NCBI GenBank assembly: GCA_024637115.1
Contig: JAGXFU010000016.1
Span: 62,001 to 126,000 of the forward strand
Reading direction: 5' to 3'
Origin: Actinomycetes bacterium
Lineage (GTDB): Bacteria; Actinomycetota; Coriobacteriia; Anaerosomatales; JAGXFU01
Length of the DNA: 64,000 nt
Made by a program: the position numbers and the translations under genes. Below are positions 62,728 to 64,000 of the stretch, one piece after another; positions within the stretch are counted from its first letter, which is position 1, and every line of letters starts with the position of its first letter. The notes under the pieces are model-generated. The model made no database searches. It saw nothing but the letters and a program-made list of their open reading frames with translations, and was not told where the DNA came from.

Positions 62728-63083
62728 TCAAGCGCCCCTTTCCTCCAGGCGTAGATCAGGCCAAAGGTAAGGAACAGCGTGAATATGCCGACTTCAATGA
62801 CGCCAGCAAGACTGCCACGAAGTGACGGAGCCACCGCGAACAGGAGGATCGCCTCCGCATCGAAGAGCACAAAGATGAGTGCAACAGTCGAGAAACGAAG
62901 CCTGACAGGATTCCACGGTCCACCGGCCTGGTCCATGCCGCATTCGTAGGGCTCGTTCTTCTCCTCGCTGGGAAAGCGATGTGAGACGAGGGTGTTGATT
63001 CCAAAGACAAGCAAGATGAACGCCGCTGCGGACGTAATCAGTCCGAGGACGAAAAGGACGCTCTGAGTCGATGCACCCTGCAT
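62718..63083 (-). CDS. nuoA: complex I subunit A
   Basis: A 121-residue membrane subunit with three helices. Typical motifs are KNEPYECGMDQAGGPWNPVR with the conserved Glu and Cys, FSTVALIFVLFDAEAILLF and LTFGLIYAWRKGALEW. ATG 63083 has GGGGG 5 bases upstream and is favoured over GTG 63089. It is the first gene of the operon. Confidence 0.95.
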   Translation of the reverse strand: MQGASTQSVLFVLGLITSAAAFILLVFGINTLVSHRFPSEEKNEPYECGMDQAGGPWNPVRLRFSTVALIFVLFDAEAILLFAVAPSLRGSLAGVIEVGIFTLFLTFGLIYAWRKGALEWR

Positions 63084-63108
63084 GCACACCCCCTGCCGAT
63101 GACGTCTC

Positions 63109-63137
63109 CTACTTTGTAACTCAGTGTTACAAAGTAG
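63109..63137 (-). promoter_or_regulatory. perfect palindrome in the nuo leader
   Basis: CTACTTTGTAAC (63109-63120) and GTTACAAAGTAG (63126-63137) are perfect inverted copies around TCAGT. It lies about 60 bases downstream of the predicted nuo start point and 26 bases before nuoA. It could be a roadblock operator or an RNA hairpin. The same 12-mer recurs in the upstream operator. Confidence 0.7.
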
Positions 63138-63205
63138 GGCCGGTTAGACTATCTGGCAGAACAACCCATCTTCGGCGCAGTGTCTCCCCCGAGAACGGTT
63201 AGGGC

Positions 63206-63251
63206 ATTCTAGCCGCAGTTGGTCGAGTTTGTAAATATTGTTACAAAGTAG
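63206..63251 (-). promoter_or_regulatory. nuo promoter with Rex-like operator
   Basis: On the minus strand, TTTACA (63230-63235) and TAGAAT (63206-63211) are 18 bases apart, a good housekeeping promoter. The -35 lies in TTTGTAA-ATATTG-TTACAAA (63228-63247), a palindrome very like the Rex site TTGTGA-N6-TCACAA with G/C changed to A/T. GTTACAAAGTAG (63240-63251) repeats one arm of the leader palindrome. Rex is a known regulator of nuo genes in Actinobacteria, so redox control is plausible. Confidence 0.65.
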
Positions 63252-63349
63252 ACAGAAGGCCCTTTAGACGTTTTCGCGGTGCTGGGGGGCGTTCCTGCTC
63301 GCAATTATGGAAATCTGGGTGCGTTAGCCCGAATATGCAGAAACGAGTA

Positions 63350-64000
63350 TCAGCGCGCCTCTTCATCGGCGCGTTCTGCGGCCTCTAGTTGTTCCGCAGC
63401 GGCAATCCAAGAGGCTTCCAAACGCTGGAGTCTGGGCTTGATCTCAGAGTACTCGACCATTGCCGCCTCGAATGTCGCAGGATCGGAATACGTCTCTTGA
63501 TCGGCCAGGGCGGCCACGAGTTCGTCATGCCGCGCCTGGGTACGAGAAACCTCTTCGTCAAGCGACTTGACCTGAGCCTTAAGCTCACGTGTCCCCTTGG
63601 AGCGACGATTGCGCGCCTCGGCCTCCCGCCGCTTCTCCTCGCGCGTCTTGGGCGCTGATCTGACCGGCGCGATCTCTTTCGCCTGTCCACCCTCAACCGG
63701 GGCGGAGTTCGTCTTTGTGGGGGACGCAGATGCGTTCTCCCGCTGTGAGCGCTTGAAGAGATAGTAGTCGTAGTCACCTTCGATAACGGTAGCCCCACCG
63801 TCACGCACATCAATGACCTTGTTGGCGATGCCTCGTATGAGATGCCGGTCGTGGGTGATCAATACGATCGTGCCGCCAAACTGGCTGAGCGCCGACTCAA
63901 GTACATCGCACGAATCCACGTCAAGGTGGTTCGTGGGCTCGTCGAGACACAGAAGCGGCGCAGGTTCGACCATCATCTTGGCAAGAGCAAGACGACAGCG
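63350..64000 (-). CDS. ABC-F family ATPase, C-terminal part (cut by window edge)
   Basis: The frame is open to the right edge and gives the last 217 residues. It starts [10 protein letters not shown], the end of the second ABC signature, then Walker [13 protein letters not shown] and the switch His in [11 protein letters not shown] charged linker of about 60 residues and a C-terminal coiled coil follow, as in Uup/ABC-F proteins. These act on ribosomes or nucleic acids, not in transport. The subfamily cannot be fixed without the N-terminal half. Confidence 0.93.
   Translation of the reverse strand, partial: RCRLALAKMMVEPAPLLCLDEPTNHLDVDSCDVLESALSQFGGTIVLITHDRHLIRGIANKVIDVRDGGATVIEGDYDYYLFKRSQRENASASPTKTNSAPVEGGQAKEIAPVRSAPKTREEKRREAEARNRRSKGTRELKAQVKSLDEEVSRTQARHDELVAALADQETYSDPATFEAAMVEYSEIKPRLQRLEASWIAAAEQLEAAERADEEAR

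Noticed and set aside
63279-63500. 73-codon plus-strand frame near the nuo promoter
   Set aside because: It overlaps the end of the ABC-F gene on the other strand and has low-complexity Ala/Ser text.

Overview
The window comes from a moderately GC-rich bacterium that looks actinobacterial, most likely an anaerobic Coriobacteriia-like lineage. Supporting signs are an actinobacterial-type LexA box in front of a dnaE2 operon, a three-domain DtxR regulator with FeoB, frequent GTG starts, ATGA/GTGA overlaps between genes, and a complex I operon. The lineage is inferred, because no rRNA lies in the window. No tRNA, rRNA, CRISPR array, insertion sequence or prophage was seen. Almost every gene is on the minus strand. 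The only convincing plus-strand genes are dinB and a small lipoprotein (4826-6578).

Layout, left to right. 1-4731: the start of a secreted protein cut by the window edge, a ChlD-like AAA+/VWA protein with an apparent ACG start behind a large palindrome, an acidic protein of unknown function, and endonuclease IV. 4826-10494: DNA damage tolerance, with dinB, a lipoprotein, and a LexA-boxed operon of a DUF6504 protein and DnaE2. 10579-13350: iron uptake (feoB) with its DtxR regulator and a DtxR-like box. 13747-20514: queD, an RNase H, a zinc-ribbon coiled-coil protein, a Nif3-like protein and a PHP phosphatase, then an iron-sulfur/tRNA thiolation set, iscR-iscS-iscU-mnmA.

20898-24597: riboflavin operon ribD-ribE-ribBA-ribH with an FMN riboswitch at its head and a terminator at its end. 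24650-36680: rpe, gpsA, plsY, der, a DUF512 radical SAM protein, ispH, plsC, cmk, aroA, tyrA, aroF and hisC. 36782-39921: late cobalamin assembly (cobC, cobS, cobT, cobU). 39923-51529: rluB, scpB, scpA, trpS, a site-2 protease, a DHH-CBS-CCA fusion, deoA, deoB, a PilB/GspE-type ATPase, a small membrane protein and a FlgM-like protein behind a sigma-28-type promoter.

51848-63083: an eleven-gene complex I operon, nuoA-B-C-D-H-(I fusion)-J-K-L-M-N, without nuoE, nuoF or nuoG. In the nuoI position is one 694-residue protein. It starts like NuoI, continues as a GltD-type FAD/NAD(P) oxidoreductase with its own cysteine cluster, and ends with the two 4Fe-4S motifs and the tail of NuoI. This suggests that the usual NADH-input module is replaced by a flavoprotein built into NuoI. 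The operon starts from a recognisable promoter whose -35 box lies inside a Rex-like palindrome, and a second palindrome sharing the same 12-mer lies in the leader. The window ends inside an ABC-F ATPase gene.
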